A stretch of 64,000 nt of DNA from Allosaccharopolyspora coralli (GTDB lineage Bacteria; Actinomycetota; Actinomycetes; Mycobacteriales; Pseudonocardiaceae), in assembly GCF_009664835.1 (NCBI RefSeq), contig NZ_CP045929.1:2542001-2606000 (forward strand), written 5' to 3'. The position numbers and the translations under genes were made by a program. This document shows, piece by piece, positions 16,726 to 25,336 of this stretch. How positions within the stretch are numbered: the stretch's first letter is position 1; the number at the start of each line of letters is the position of its first letter. The notes below the pieces were generated by a model that was not told the origin of the DNA, did no database searches, and worked only from the letters and a program-made list of their open reading frames with translations.

Positions 16726-18078
16726 ATGAGCACGAACCACTTCGCGGATTCAGATTCCGGCACGACAAGCACCGGCAACGTCACGGTGGCCCCCGACGAC
16801 GACAGCACCGCACCTCCCAAGGGCCGCGGCAAGGCAGTCGGGACGCTCGCGGTGGCGTACTCGGTCGACAACACCGAGAACAGTCTGATCAACACCTTTT
16901 TTCCGCTGATCCGCGACGCCTTCGGGCTCAGCCTCGGCGCCCTGGGAATTCTGGCCAGCCTCTCGCGCTTCGCCCGCATGATCGCCGGGCCTGCATGGGC
17001 CATGGCCGCCGACCGATTCGGTCGCAAGAAGGTGCTTTTCCTCGTCACCGGACTCTGGGGACTGTGGACCGCATCGGCCGGTCTCGCGCAGAACTTCACG
17101 ATGCTGCTGGTCCTCTACGGCATCGGCGTCCTCGGCACCGTCGCTTCCGAGCCGATCATCTACGGCCTGCTCGGTGATCTCTTCCGGGACGAGCAACGTG
17201 GCCGTGCCTTCGGCACCGTCCGCGGTGTGGGAGCGCTCATCGCCATGGGCCTGGGGCCGGCGATCGCACTGTTCGCCAACGACCCCAACGGATGGCGTTA
17301 CGGCATGTTCGTCATGGGCGGTCTGAGTGTGCTGTCCGGCTTCGGCATTCTGGCGTTCGTCCAGGAGCCGGAGCGCACCACCGCTGTCTCCGACGATCCG
17401 GATGTCGGTCGGTTCCGGATCGGGGATGCCGTCAAGCTGTTCAAGATCCCCACGATCGCCCTGCTCGCGGGAATGCTCCCGCTCGTGACCAGCCTCGTGC
17501 TGTACACGTTTCTCGTCACCTTCTTCGTCGACGCCCGTGGTTGGGAAGTCCCGTCCGCTGCGCTGCTGTTCGCCGTGTTCTCCGGCGGTATGGCGCTGTC
17601 CTCCATCGTCGGCGGATTCCTCGGCGACTGGTTCGTCCGGTGCTTCGGGCTCAAGGGCCGCGTCATGCTCATGCAGCTCTACCTGGTCGCAGCCGCCGTG
17701 GCCTCTGTCGTGGCACTGCAGATCGACTGGGGCCAAGGCTTGGTCGCCTACGTCGTGATGTTCCTCTTCGGCCTTGTCATGTCGATCGGTTTCTCCGCCT
17801 GCGTGTTCCCGATGGTCTCCACCGTGGCACCCAAGCAGCTTTCCGCCACGGCATTCGGCGTGCTGTTCTCGCTGATTCAGGGCGGACTGGCCGGTCTGAT
17901 GACGCTGGCGATGGGCTACCTCGGCGAGGCGCTCGGTCTGACCCAGGTGATGTTCTACTTCGTGACCGTGCCCTACCTGCTCAACGCGGTGTACTGGTTC
18001 GTCTTCTACCGGACCTACCCCCAGGACGCCGCCAAACAGGACGAGCGCACGGCCGCCATCGACACGGGCACGTTCTGA
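16726..18078 (+). CDS. MFS transporter, probable importer of the cluster's sugar
   Basis: Predicted 450 aa from the ATG at 16726 (MSTNHFADSD), preceded by GAAAGGGA; an in-frame ATG at 16699 lacks such a site. Residues 1-40 are polar, then about 12 helices. The loop after TM2 has DRFGRKKVLF, the MFS signature. It has the sugar dehydrogenase regulator motif upstream, so it is likely the uptake system for the Gfo/Idh/MocA pathway. Substrate unknown. Confidence 0.83.
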   Translation: MSTNHFADSDSGTTSTGNVTVAPDDDSTAPPKGRGKAVGTLAVAYSVDNTENSLINTFFPLIRDAFGLSLGALGILASLSRFARMIAGPAWAMAADRFGRKKVLFLVTGLWGLWTASAGLAQNFTMLLVLYGIGVLGTVASEPIIYGLLGDLFRDEQRGRAFGTVRGVGALIAMGLGPAIALFANDPNGWRYGMFVMGGLSVLSGFGILAFVQEPERTTAVSDDPDVGRFRIGDAVKLFKIPTIALLAGMLPLVTSLVLYTFLVTFFVDARGWEVPSAALLFAVFSGGMALSSIVGGFLGDWFVRCFGLKGRVMLMQLYLVAAAVASVVALQIDWGQGLVAYVVMFLFGLVMSIGFSACVFPMVSTVAPKQLSATAFGVLFSLIQGGLAGLMTLAMGYLGEALGLTQVMFYFVTVPYLLNAVYWFVFYRTYPQDAAKQDERTAAIDTGTF

Positions 18079-18208
18079 CCGACCTGTCGGCAGCACACGA
18101 CGTCGCCGATCTGCATTCGGCCTGCTCGGCACACGGGGCTCAGCCGCTGCCCAGCCACCGTCCGGGAGTCCGGCACACCAACGGCCGGACCGCCGGACGG
18201 TGGATCCA

Positions 18209-19096
18209 TCAACGCCGACCCCTGTCGTCCTCGGCGACGCTGGTCTCGTCGGACGCGTTGCCGGGCCCGTCGCGTTCAGCTCGGCGGATCCGTGCGATTT
18301 TCCATAGCACCACCACGAGAGCGGTGACCATGAGCACCAGCAGAACGGCGGTGTTCGACACTTCCGCGACGATCTGCTGCAGCCACGCCTGCATCGCGAA
18401 CTGGCTGTCGACGTCACCGAGGCCACCCAGGTTCGCAGTCCCCTCGGTGAGCACGAACATCAGTCCGATCGCGACGAACACAAGGCCGGAGACGAGGTTG
18501 GTGGTGTGCAGGCGCAGCGGCCCGATGGCGACCTCCCGCCCGCGCAGCCACGCCCGTTTGCCGAGCTGGAACCGTTCCCAGAGCAGGGCCAGCAGGAACA
18601 GCGGAAAGGCCATCCCGAACGCGAACAGGGCGAGCAGGATCGCGCCGTAGAGCGGCTCGCCTCCGGCGGCCGACACGGTGAGCACGCTGCCGAGCAGCGG
18701 TCCGGCGCAGAACCCGGCCAACCCGTAGACCGTGCCGAGTGCGTACACCGACAGGCCGGAAGAGATCCGAATGCGGCCGGTCATCCGCTGCGCCGCGGCG
18801 AATCCGAAGCCCTTGCCGGAGATCTGCAGTAGCCCCAGGCCGATCAGCACCGCGCCGCTGACCAGGGTCACCGTTGTGCGGTGTTGGGTCAGCAGCGCGC
18901 CGAAGAGCCCGGCCGCGGCCCCGAGCGGGACCAGCGTGCTCGCCAGTCCGAGGTAGAAGACGGCGGTGCGGGCGACCAGCTTGCCGAGACCGTCGAAGGC
19001 GTAGGCGAAAAAGGACGGCAGCAGCATCGCCGCGCACGGGCTGAGCAGGGTCAGTAGTCCGCCGAGGAATGCGCCGAGCAGTCCGATCTCGTTCAT
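18209..19096 (-). CDS. ccdA: CcdA-like transmembrane thiol reductase (DsbD beta-domain family)
   Basis: Predicted 295 aa. The ATG at 19096 overlaps the TGA of the dsbA-like gene (ATGA). The first helix carries LLTLLSPCAAMLLP and the fourth GLAGFCAGPLLGSVL, the paired membrane cysteines that shuttle electrons from cytosolic thioredoxin to extracytoplasmic thiols. About seven helices and a short polar tail are visible. No ccsA/resB cytochrome c genes are adjacent, so it probably serves the neighbouring DsbA rather than cytochrome maturation. Confidence 0.85.
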   Translation of the reverse strand: MNEIGLLGAFLGGLLTLLSPCAAMLLPSFFAYAFDGLGKLVARTAVFYLGLASTLVPLGAAAGLFGALLTQHRTTVTLVSGAVLIGLGLLQISGKGFGFAAAQRMTGRIRISSGLSVYALGTVYGLAGFCAGPLLGSVLTVSAAGGEPLYGAILLALFAFGMAFPLFLLALLWERFQLGKRAWLRGREVAIGPLRLHTTNLVSGLVFVAIGLMFVLTEGTANLGGLGDVDSQFAMQAWLQQIVAEVSNTAVLLVLMVTALVVVLWKIARIRRAERDGPGNASDETSVAEDDRGRR

Positions 19097-19800
19097 TGCG
19101 CCGCGGCCTTGGCCTGCTCGATGGCGTTGACGAACTGGTCGAGTGGCTGGGCTCCGAGAATCGGATCGCCGTTGACCAGGAACGTCGGTGTGCTCGACAC
19201 GCCGATCTGCGAGCCTTCCGTCGCGTCCGTGCGGATGGCCGACATCGTGGCGGGATTGTTCATGTCGGCCTCGAACTCGGCGAGGTCGGTGATCCCGACC
19301 TGCTGCGCGTAGTCGACGAGTTTCTCGCGCGGCAGCGACGGGTGCCCGCGTTCCGGCGCGTCTTGGTGGATCGCACCGAGGTAGTCCCAGAACTTGCCTT
19401 GCGCCGCCGCCGCGCGCCCGGCCTTGGCGGCTTCGAGCGACTCCTCGCCGAAGATCGGGAAGTCTCGCCACTCGATACGCAGGACCCCGGCGTCCACATA
19501 GCGTTGGATCAGTTCGGGCTCGATGTCGCGGGAGAACTTCGCGCAGTACGGGCACCGGAAGTCGGAGTAATTGAGCATGACGACCGGGGCGTCCGGCTTC
19601 CCGAGCGCCATCGGGTCGTCGGGCACGCGACGCGCCAGCTGCGCCAGCGGGTTCTCCTGCTGCGTCTCGGCCTGCTGCTGCGCCGCCTGGTTCGACCCGC
19701 CCTGTGCGGCCATCATGTATCCCAGCAGGAACACGACCGCGACGACGAGCACTCCCGCCATCACACTCAGCCATTTCTTCTGCACGCCCGTGCCGTCCAC
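19093..19800 (-). CDS. Membrane-anchored DsbA-family thiol oxidoreductase
   Basis: Predicted 235 aa from the GTG at 19800, 9 nt after GAAGGAG. Residues 10-32 form a single N-terminal membrane anchor, followed by a Gln/Ala-rich linker (residues 33-55). The thioredoxin fold carries the active site C83-P-Y-C86 in SDFRCPYCAKFS and the cis-proline loop SSTPTF. A helical insertion lies between, as in DsbA/DsbG. It acts outside the membrane on protein thiols and is co-transcribed and translationally coupled with ccdA, which probably recycles it. The BlaI-type operator is 37 bp upstream. Confidence 0.88.
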   Translation of the reverse strand: MDGTGVQKKWLSVMAGVLVVAVVFLLGYMMAAQGGSNQAAQQQAETQQENPLAQLARRVPDDPMALGKPDAPVVMLNYSDFRCPYCAKFSRDIEPELIQRYVDAGVLRIEWRDFPIFGEESLEAAKAGRAAAAQGKFWDYLGAIHQDAPERGHPSLPREKLVDYAQQVGITDLAEFEADMNNPATMSAIRTDATEGSQIGVSSTPTFLVNGDPILGAQPLDQFVNAIEQAKAAAQ

Positions 19801-19836
19801 CGGTCACCACTCCTTCGCTCGGCCGCCACGAGCGTA

Positions 19837-19857
19837 ACTACTACGATGCATAGTAGT
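19837..19857. promoter_or_regulatory. BlaI-type operator upstream of dsbA-ccdA
   Basis: A perfect palindrome ACTACTA-N7-TAGTAGT (21 bp). BlaI/MecI repressors recognise TACTA/TAGTA cores. It matches 16 of 21 positions of the operator at 21991-22011, with identical arm spacing, and lies 37-57 bp before the start codon, where it would block transcription. Confidence 0.75.
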
Positions 19858-19978
19858 CGACTGGGGCCCGAGAAGGTTGGTGAGATCTAGCCTGGGTAGC
19901 GCACCGGCCACCGGCGCGGGCGGTTCGCGCATGTGCAGGGACCGAGAATCGGGGCGGATCAGGTCTGCGAGGGCACGG

Positions 19979-20917
19979 TCACAGAACCTTGAGGGCGAAG
20001 CAGTACAGCAGAACCAAGCATGCTGCGGCACCGACCGCGACGATCGCAGGCGTGGCGGAAGCGAGTACGGCGGCCACGTATCTCGCCCGGTGCCGACCGA
20101 ACGCAGGCGCGGCCTGCAGCCAGTGCAGCCGCAGCCGCACCGACTCCCGCGACATCGCCAGCGAGGTGGCCGGCGTCGCCTCACCGGTCACCGCGCACAG
20201 CGCCGCGCACACCGACCCCGCACCACAGTGCCGGGCTGCCCTGGCGTCCGCGGCGAGCTCGACGAGCAGCCGCACCGCAGGGGACGCGGCCCGAAACAGT
20301 GGCACAAACGGCAACGCCTTGGCGAGCGCCGTCACGAACAGGACCAGACCGTGGTGCCGTCCGGACAGGTGGGCGCGTTCGTGCGCGAGAACCGCGTCAC
20401 GGACCTCGCCGTCGAGACGATCCACCCCGGTGGTCGCCACGATCGCGCCGCGTCGGCCGCCCATGCTGTAGGCCACCGGCACCGCCTGGTCCAGCCACAA
20501 CACCGCCGAGTCCGGGTCCGCACGGGACAGCAGCCGCACCGAGGTCAGGTGGCGACGGCGTGTCGCAACGTCTTTCCGCACGAGCCCGACCGTCACGGTC
20601 AGCACCCGCAGCGCCGCCCCCGCCACGAGCGCCGCGCCGCACAACCGGGCGAGATACTCCCACGCCGCCGTGTCACCGTGCACCACGTTGATGCAGCTCT
20701 GCGCCATGCCGATGAGACCGTCGACGGACTCGTTGTGCGGGACCAGCAGCAACGACGCACCGGCGACCGCGGCCCCGATCGCCACCAACGGAGACGCAAC
20801 CCATCCGGCCAGCGCGATACCGGGACGCACCCGTGGGTGCAGCAACGCCCGCAGATACACGGGACCGAACACGGCGACCACCATCGCTCCGACCAGCAAC
20901 CCGATCGCGATCGTCAT
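19979..20917 (-). CDS. M56-family (BlaR1-like) membrane metalloprotease without sensor domain
   Basis: Predicted 312 aa. The ATG at 20917 overlaps the blaI stop (ATGA). Four to five membrane helices surround a cytosolic zinc-protease segment with the HEXXH motif HERAH in AVLAHERAHLSGRHH (about residue 180) and a distal LAADARAARHC metal-ligand region. Unlike staphylococcal BlaR1 it has no C-terminal penicillin-binding domain, as is common in actinobacteria. Its presumed job is to cleave the adjacent BlaI repressor in response to an envelope signal, but what it senses is unknown. Confidence 0.85.
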   Translation of the reverse strand: MTIAIGLLVGAMVVAVFGPVYLRALLHPRVRPGIALAGWVASPLVAIGAAVAGASLLLVPHNESVDGLIGMAQSCINVVHGDTAAWEYLARLCGAALVAGAALRVLTVTVGLVRKDVATRRRHLTSVRLLSRADPDSAVLWLDQAVPVAYSMGGRRGAIVATTGVDRLDGEVRDAVLAHERAHLSGRHHGLVLFVTALAKALPFVPLFRAASPAVRLLVELAADARAARHCGAGSVCAALCAVTGEATPATSLAMSRESVRLRLHWLQAAPAFGRHRARYVAAVLASATPAIVAVGAAACLVLLYCFALKVL

Positions 20918-21276
20918 GGCGTTTCGTGTCCGTTCTCGAGAGCTCGCCGGAGAAGCTCCGACTCACGTTCGGACACCGAGGCGGCGAAGTGCAGCAGGAC
21001 GGACTCGGCATCGCCGGACGAGTCGAGCACCTCGCGAAGCACGTGCGCCCCCGCCTCTTCCCGCGAGCGCACGGGCCAGTAACTGTAGGCACGTCCGGTG
21101 CGAGTGCGCCGCACCCAGCCCTTGTCGTGCAGGTGGTCGAGCACCGTCATGATCGTGGTGTAGGCGAACGCCCGCTCGCCGGCGAGTCGACCGAGCACGT
21201 CACGCACGCGGAGCTGCTCGTCAGCCGCCCACAGGACGTCCATCACCTTGAGTTCCAGCTCACCGAGCCCGAGCAT
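20914..21276 (-). CDS. blaI: BlaI/MecI-family transcriptional repressor
   Basis: Predicted 120 aa from the ATG at 21276, after GGAGGT. It begins LGLGELELKVMDVLWAADEQ, the winged-helix start of the family, continues AYTTIMTVLDHLHDKGWVRR (recognition helix) and ends with a helical dimerisation and cleavage region (SERESELLRRALEN). It is translationally coupled to the M56 protease gene. No TACTA operator precedes it directly; autoregulation would run from the site at 21991-22011, 53 bp before the CPTC gene, if the three genes are one unit. Confidence 0.9.
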   Translation of the reverse strand: MLGLGELELKVMDVLWAADEQLRVRDVLGRLAGERAFAYTTIMTVLDHLHDKGWVRRTRTGRAYSYWPVRSREEAGAHVLREVLDSSGDAESVLLHFAASVSERESELLRRALENGHETP

Positions 21277-21440
21277 CACACCTCCACCGCCCGCCAGCGT
21301 AGAAGAGAGTGCGCGGAGTGATCTGCGTTGGTGGTTCCGTGGATCTCGCCGAGGTGTTTCGGGAGCACCGGGGAGCAAACCTTCCGAGGGCCACACTCGC
21401 GGCACGAAGGCTGATGCCGGTGTGTGCGGTTCGCAGCGGA

Positions 21441-21938
21441 TCACGCACCATCAGTGCCCCGCACTCCCCCGGAGTCAAGAACCGAAACGGAGCTGTTCGG
21501 GACGGGACAACTTTCGGCGTTGCGCAAGCGGCTCCGCAGCGCGAGACCGAGTAGCACCAACGACAGCACCGCGAGCACCGGCTGCAGCGGCTGGAACCAG
21601 GTCACCGCCCCACTCGCGCCCAGCGCCAGCACCACGAGCATGTTGCAAGTCGGACACCCGACCGCGAACCAGGCGAGCAAGACTGCCCCCAGAGTGGGCC
21701 GATGCTGCGCCGAGTCGGACCGCTTCACCTGCCCCCGCGGTGTCACGTACGTGCCGACGATCAACCCGAGCAGCACCGCCGAAGTGATCCACACCAGGTA
21801 GGCCCACCACGGGGTCGGGATCATCCGGACGAACACCGGATTGTCGATGATCGCGGTCGCCATCCCCATCAGCAGAGCCGTGCCGATCGCCGCCACGCCC
21901 GCTGCGCCCCACTGCCGCACCGTCCATGCGCGCACCAC
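21441..21938 (-). CDS. Small membrane protein with an intramembrane CPTC motif
   Basis: Predicted 165 aa, GTG start at 21938. Four hydrophobic helices are visible (residues 11-30, 45-62, 85-105, 112-135). The third contains VGCPTCNMLVVLALG, a CxxC pair inside or at the edge of the membrane, as expected of a thiol-disulfide carrier. No family name can be assigned. It lies 164 bp before blaI and has a BlaI-type operator in its promoter, and the same operator controls dsbA-ccdA. This suggests a redox partner of that system. Confidence 0.7.
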   Translation of the reverse strand: MVRAWTVRQWGAAGVAAIGTALLMGMATAIIDNPVFVRMIPTPWWAYLVWITSAVLLGLIVGTYVTPRGQVKRSDSAQHRPTLGAVLLAWFAVGCPTCNMLVVLALGASGAVTWFQPLQPVLAVLSLVLLGLALRSRLRNAESCPVPNSSVSVLDSGGVRGTDGA

Positions 21939-21990
21939 GCACCGCCCTTCTTCGCCCAGCAGACGCCGAAACAGCGTCCCGAAGCAGTTA

Positions 21991-22011
21991 TATACTACGC
22001 GCTTTAGTAGT
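21991..22011. promoter_or_regulatory. Second BlaI-type operator, upstream of the CPTC gene and blaI
   Basis: TACTACG at 21993-21999 and TAGTAGT at 22005-22011 reproduce the dsbA operator with the same spacing. It lies 53 bp upstream of the CPTC gene start on the minus strand. Confidence 0.7.
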
Positions 22012-22053
22012 CATCATCGAGTCACGCCCGGACAGGGCTTGGGCGTGCGTGCA

Positions 22054-23172
22054 TTACCTCGCCGACGCGGGTCCGGATGGCGCGTCGCGGCGCCGGGACA
22101 GGTGCGCGAGGTGGTGGGAGGTCGCCATCGAAATCCACTTGCTGGACGTGCCGACAGCAGGTGTCGGCGACGAACGGCAGTTGTGGATGTATCGGTCGCC
22201 CCAGGAGAAGTCGGCACCAGCGAACTCGGGGTGGTGTACGAGCTCATCCGCAACCTCGAGGAAGTGCTGCTCGGCCGCGCCGATCGGCGGTCTTCCACCT
22301 CGTCCTCGTCCCAGGATCCTGCGGGCGATGGACAACGTCCCGTCCGGGATCGTGTAGTGGAGGTACGGGTTCGGCCAGCCGTACCCCTTCGTGTCGGGTG
22401 GCGGCTCCGGGTGCACGACACCATAGTCCCCGTACCCGAGCTCGCGATCACAACCGTCGTTGACAGCTCGCCACAGGTGCACCTCAGGCCGTTCCCGTAC
22501 GTGCGTCTCGTAGTTGACCCGCGTCGGCGGAGTCGATCCCGACAACACGCTGCCGGAGGCGAGTTCGTGGTGCTCGCCCACGGTGAGCGCCACGTCCACC
22601 AACTCCCCGACACGTCGCCCGTCGACATGGTCGACGAAACCTTCGTCGAGGACCAGGTGCACGTCTTGAGTACTGATGCGCAGGACGCTGGCGATTCGCT
22701 CAAGCTGACCGGTCAGGTGCCGCGCACGTTGCCTTGACGCCCTGCGGAACCGCACGGCGACGCGCCGCGGCTTGTGTTCGAGAAGCATCCGGACCCTGAA
22801 CAACTCCCGCTCATCAGCCGCCGCGGCAACAACCGGGATGACAGTCGCACCGTCCGCCGCGGAGAAGATCTCGTTCTCGAGTTCCGCCTCGATCCTCTCC
22901 TCGAAGTGCTCCAGCGGTCCACGCGGAAGCTCGCCGAGTGAACTCGACGCACTCAGCCACGTCGTGTCGAGCTAGAGGGATCGCCCCGCACGAACAGCCT
23001 GAACCCCTGCCTGCACGACCTTCGCTGCTGTCGACCCCCCGGCTCTTGCACTGTTGAGTAGCTCAATCATCACGACAACATCGCCACCGGTGAACGGCGT
23101 GTTGAGCACGGCGTTCAACTCACCCAGCTTGCTCTTCACTGCCACGAGCGGCTGCGTCGCCGTCTCCCTCAC
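22054..23172 (-). pseudogene. Beta-protein family gene interrupted by an in-frame amber codon
   Basis: A GTG at 23172 (overlapping the preceding small gene's TGA as GTGA) opens a frame with LVAVKSKLGELNAVLN, typical of the start of phage T4-type Beta proteins. After 66 codons an in-frame TAG (22972-22974) interrupts it. The same frame then continues without gaps (TWLSASSSLGELPRGPLEHF) to LGYGDYGVVHPEPPPDTKGY, the family's C-terminal mark, and stops at 22054. Total length (about 371 residues) equals a full family member, so a single nonsense change is the only visible lesion. The 3' part has possible internal starts. Function of the family is unknown; it often sits in phage or defence regions. 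Confidence 0.65.
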
Positions 23173-23303
23173 CACCGAGCCCCCTCCAGCCGACCGCATT
23201 GGACGACATCATCGAGTGACGAGCGCTCCATCCGGGCGACGAGTCGGACCCGATCCCCGGGGGCACGCGCAACTTCTGGAGATTCCCAGCCCCGGAGCCG
23301 CAT
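23169..23303 (-). CDS. Small ORF coupled to the Beta-family pseudogene
   Basis: An ATG at 23303 gives a 44-residue product (begins MRLRGWESPEVARAPGDR) that ends in GTGA overlap with the Beta-family gene. In-frame coding-like sequence continues upstream for about 29 codons (ERNRVVRAVLEGHPFGCWI) without a start codon, so this may be the tail of a decayed partner gene. No family recognised. Confidence 0.35.
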   Translation of the reverse strand: MRLRGWESPEVARAPGDRVRLVARMERSSLDDVVQCGRLEGARW

Positions 23304-23391
23304 GATCCAGCAGCCGAACGGGTGTCCTTCGAGGACGGCCCGAACAACCCTGTTTCGTTCTCTCTCACTCCAGGGGTCAAGCCGCTATCGG

Positions 23392-23653
23392 GAGGACACG
23401 ACGCGGTCTGGTCGATGGATGGTGTCCACGGCGGGTCACCATCCATCGACCGGCTCACCGATCTCCCATCCCGCTTTCGTCCATTCACTGCGACGTGGGA
23501 GTGGGACCCGTTTCACACCCGGAAGAATCTCCGCGATCGGCGTGACGTGGGCGGGCTGCTCGCTGATCCGGAGCGCATCAGCCGTCCTCGGCTGCCCAGC
23601 CGAGAATGCCGACGACGCGAAGCACCAGGAGACGGGTGAAGGGCTGATCACGG
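23392..23653. other. Unassigned stretch in a decayed region
   Basis: No reading frame here shows a recognisable family on either strand. It lies between the Beta-family locus and the oxidoreductase remnant and is probably eroded sequence. Confidence 0.3.
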
Positions 23654-23854
23654 TACTGGGAGTTCCAGGGGACCCGCGAGCAAGTACTCGACGACCTCGC
23701 TGGTCTGCGCGCGCAGGGCGTGACCGAGGTCTTCTTGGACCTGAACTTCTCGCACCAAGTGGTTTCCCACAACGTCGGCGTGGCCCTCACGTACGCCGAG
23801 CGCGTGCTCGACGCGTTCGCCCCCACTCACACGCCTGGTGGTGTGTCCGCGTAG
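23654..23854 (+). pseudogene. 3' remnant of a luciferase-like (LLM, F420-dependent) oxidoreductase
   Basis: A 66-codon frame reads YWEFQGTREQVLDDLAGLRA, then GVTEVFLDLNFSHQVVSHNV and YAERVLDAFAP, ending in TAG at 23852. This matches the C-terminal TIM-barrel strand and last helix of LLM-class flavin or F420 oxidoreductases. The first ~200 residues of such an enzyme are absent and there is no start codon, so it is a truncated relic. Confidence 0.6.
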
Positions 23855-23994
23855 GGCGTGACCGTGGTGCTCGCGATGCGGGCCGGCCCACCCGAGCATT
23901 CGCGTCGACTGACGGCAGAAACACACCATCGCCGTCAGGGCACCTGCCAAACCGTGGTCGTGCCCGGTCCTCGCCTTTGGCAGGATGTTCGTTC

Positions 23995-24684
23995 GTGAGA
24001 GCGGTCGAGGCAACCGGTGGTGAGGGCGAACCCGTTTGGGAGCGCTACCTCGAGCCGTTCGTGCTCGTCGCGGCGGTGGCGTCGGTACCCGCTGTGTTCC
24101 TCGCTACGTTCGACGGCCCTTTCGCCGTCGTGGGCGTGGTACTGAACTGGCTGTCGATGATCGTGTTGACCGCGGAGTCAGCACTGCTGTTGTGGTCCAG
24201 TGCAGACAGGATGCGTTGGCTGCGGTCCCACTGGTGGCTGGTGGTCATCACGGTGGTGACGATCCCGGCGGTGATCTTCGCCATCGGCCCGGTGCAGGTA
24301 CTGCGGCTGGTGCGCGTCGTCGCGGCGATTCAGCTGGTCCGGGTGACACGACTGGTCACGGTGGCGCGTGTGCTGCGCCGCCGACTACATCTCTACGGTC
24401 CGCGGTGGCACGCGGTTCGAGCCGGTTTGCTGTTGCTGGCGGTCGTGTTCCTGTCCGTGCTGCTCTCGGACCCGACCAGCACGAGTCGGAGGTTGCTCGG
24501 GTCGGCGATCGAGTCGATCGGTCCAGTCACCGTCGCGACGATCGGCCTCATCACCGTGCTGGTTCCCGTGATGACCTGGCTGCTGGTGCGCACGCTCCAG
24601 CGCCGTACGGACTACCGTTGCCCACGCCACGAGCACGGCCCAGCGGATGACGTTCCCCTCGAGGGCACGGATGAGCGGAAGTAG
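23995..24684 (+). CDS. Voltage-sensor-like membrane protein lacking a potassium filter
   Basis: Predicted 229 aa from the GTG at 23995 (VRAVEATGGEGEP). Helices lie at about residues 20-40, 48-62, 78-96, then an arginine-rich helix (VLRLVRVVAAIQLVRVTRL, followed by VARVLRRRL) with positive charges every third or fourth residue, the pattern of an S4 voltage sensor. Two more helices follow (LLLLAVVFLSVLL and VTVATIGLITVLVPVMTWLL). A potassium channel would have TVGYG between them; here only GSAIESIGPVTVATIG is present. It is therefore an ion-channel relative with a degenerate pore, or a stand-alone sensor. The Cys/His-rich tail (YRCPRHEHGP) is odd. Confidence 0.6.
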   Translation: MRAVEATGGEGEPVWERYLEPFVLVAAVASVPAVFLATFDGPFAVVGVVLNWLSMIVLTAESALLLWSSADRMRWLRSHWWLVVITVVTIPAVIFAIGPVQVLRLVRVVAAIQLVRVTRLVTVARVLRRRLHLYGPRWHAVRAGLLLLAVVFLSVLLSDPTSTSRRLLGSAIESIGPVTVATIGLITVLVPVMTWLLVRTLQRRTDYRCPRHEHGPADDVPLEGTDERK

Positions 24685-25130
24685 ACGGCACGCCCGTCGC
24701 CGACCTCGCTGTCCCGCCTGCACCCGAGGCTCCGGCGCCTCGCCGGGGTATCCCCATCCGTCTCGTCTGAACAAGCCCTTCCATTCCGCAGCGCAGCATG
24801 ATCACCATGGGCACTGCTGCCACAGTGCTGGCAGTGGATTTCCCAGACGTAGAGCGCGCTCGGCCACCGCCCAGCCCCGGCATGCCATGAGCGGCAACAG
24901 CAATCCGCTGGTTCACAGCACGAGGGCAGTCACGAGAGCACGGGTCGGCGCACCTCGCGGCAGTACGCCGGACGGCCATGTGCTCGACCACGGCAACCGC
25001 ATCCGGATCGGGCTGTCCCGCCGCGTCACCCGGGCACTCACCGGCATCTGTGTCGGTGAGTGATCCAGTGCCGGATCACCTGCGGGTTGAACGGGCCGCG
25101 GGTTGCGGATAAGGCGTACTGTCGGCTCGC
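24685..25130. other. Intergenic stretch without recognisable genes
   Basis: Open frames on both strands here are GC-driven and show no family motif. Nothing else is seen. Confidence 0.4.
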
Positions 25131-25259
25131 ATGATCAGCATGATCGCGGGTAGGAACATGCTGCGCACTCACGCCCGAAGGCACTGGTGCTCCAAACGCT
25201 GCGGGGACCGCGTACGCGCCGCGCGCTCATACGCCCGCCGCAACCACGAGGGCTCCTGA
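25131..25259 (+). CDS. Mini-ORF with a CGNR-type zinc finger
   Basis: ATG at 25131 gives 42 residues ending in RRHWCSKRCGDRVRAARSYA. This is the C-terminal CGNR zinc-finger signature (W-C-S-x2-C-G-[ND]-R-x-[RK]-x2-R) of stress-regulator proteins about 190 aa long. The N-terminal ABATE-like domain is absent. Either a remnant or a free-standing finger. Confidence 0.4.
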   Translation: MISMIAGRNMLRTHARRHWCSKRCGDRVRAARSYARRNHEGS

Positions 25260-25336
25260 CGCGGACCGTCAGCGCTCGGCCGCGGCGACACGGCCTCTCG
25301 GCGTCGCCGCTGCCGTCGTGACGCCGAGACCGTTCG

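Noticed and set aside
23302-23994. 231-codon upstream extension of the voltage-sensor-like gene
   Set aside because: Low-complexity, no family match, and it overlaps other remnants; the GTG at 23995 fits the first helix better.
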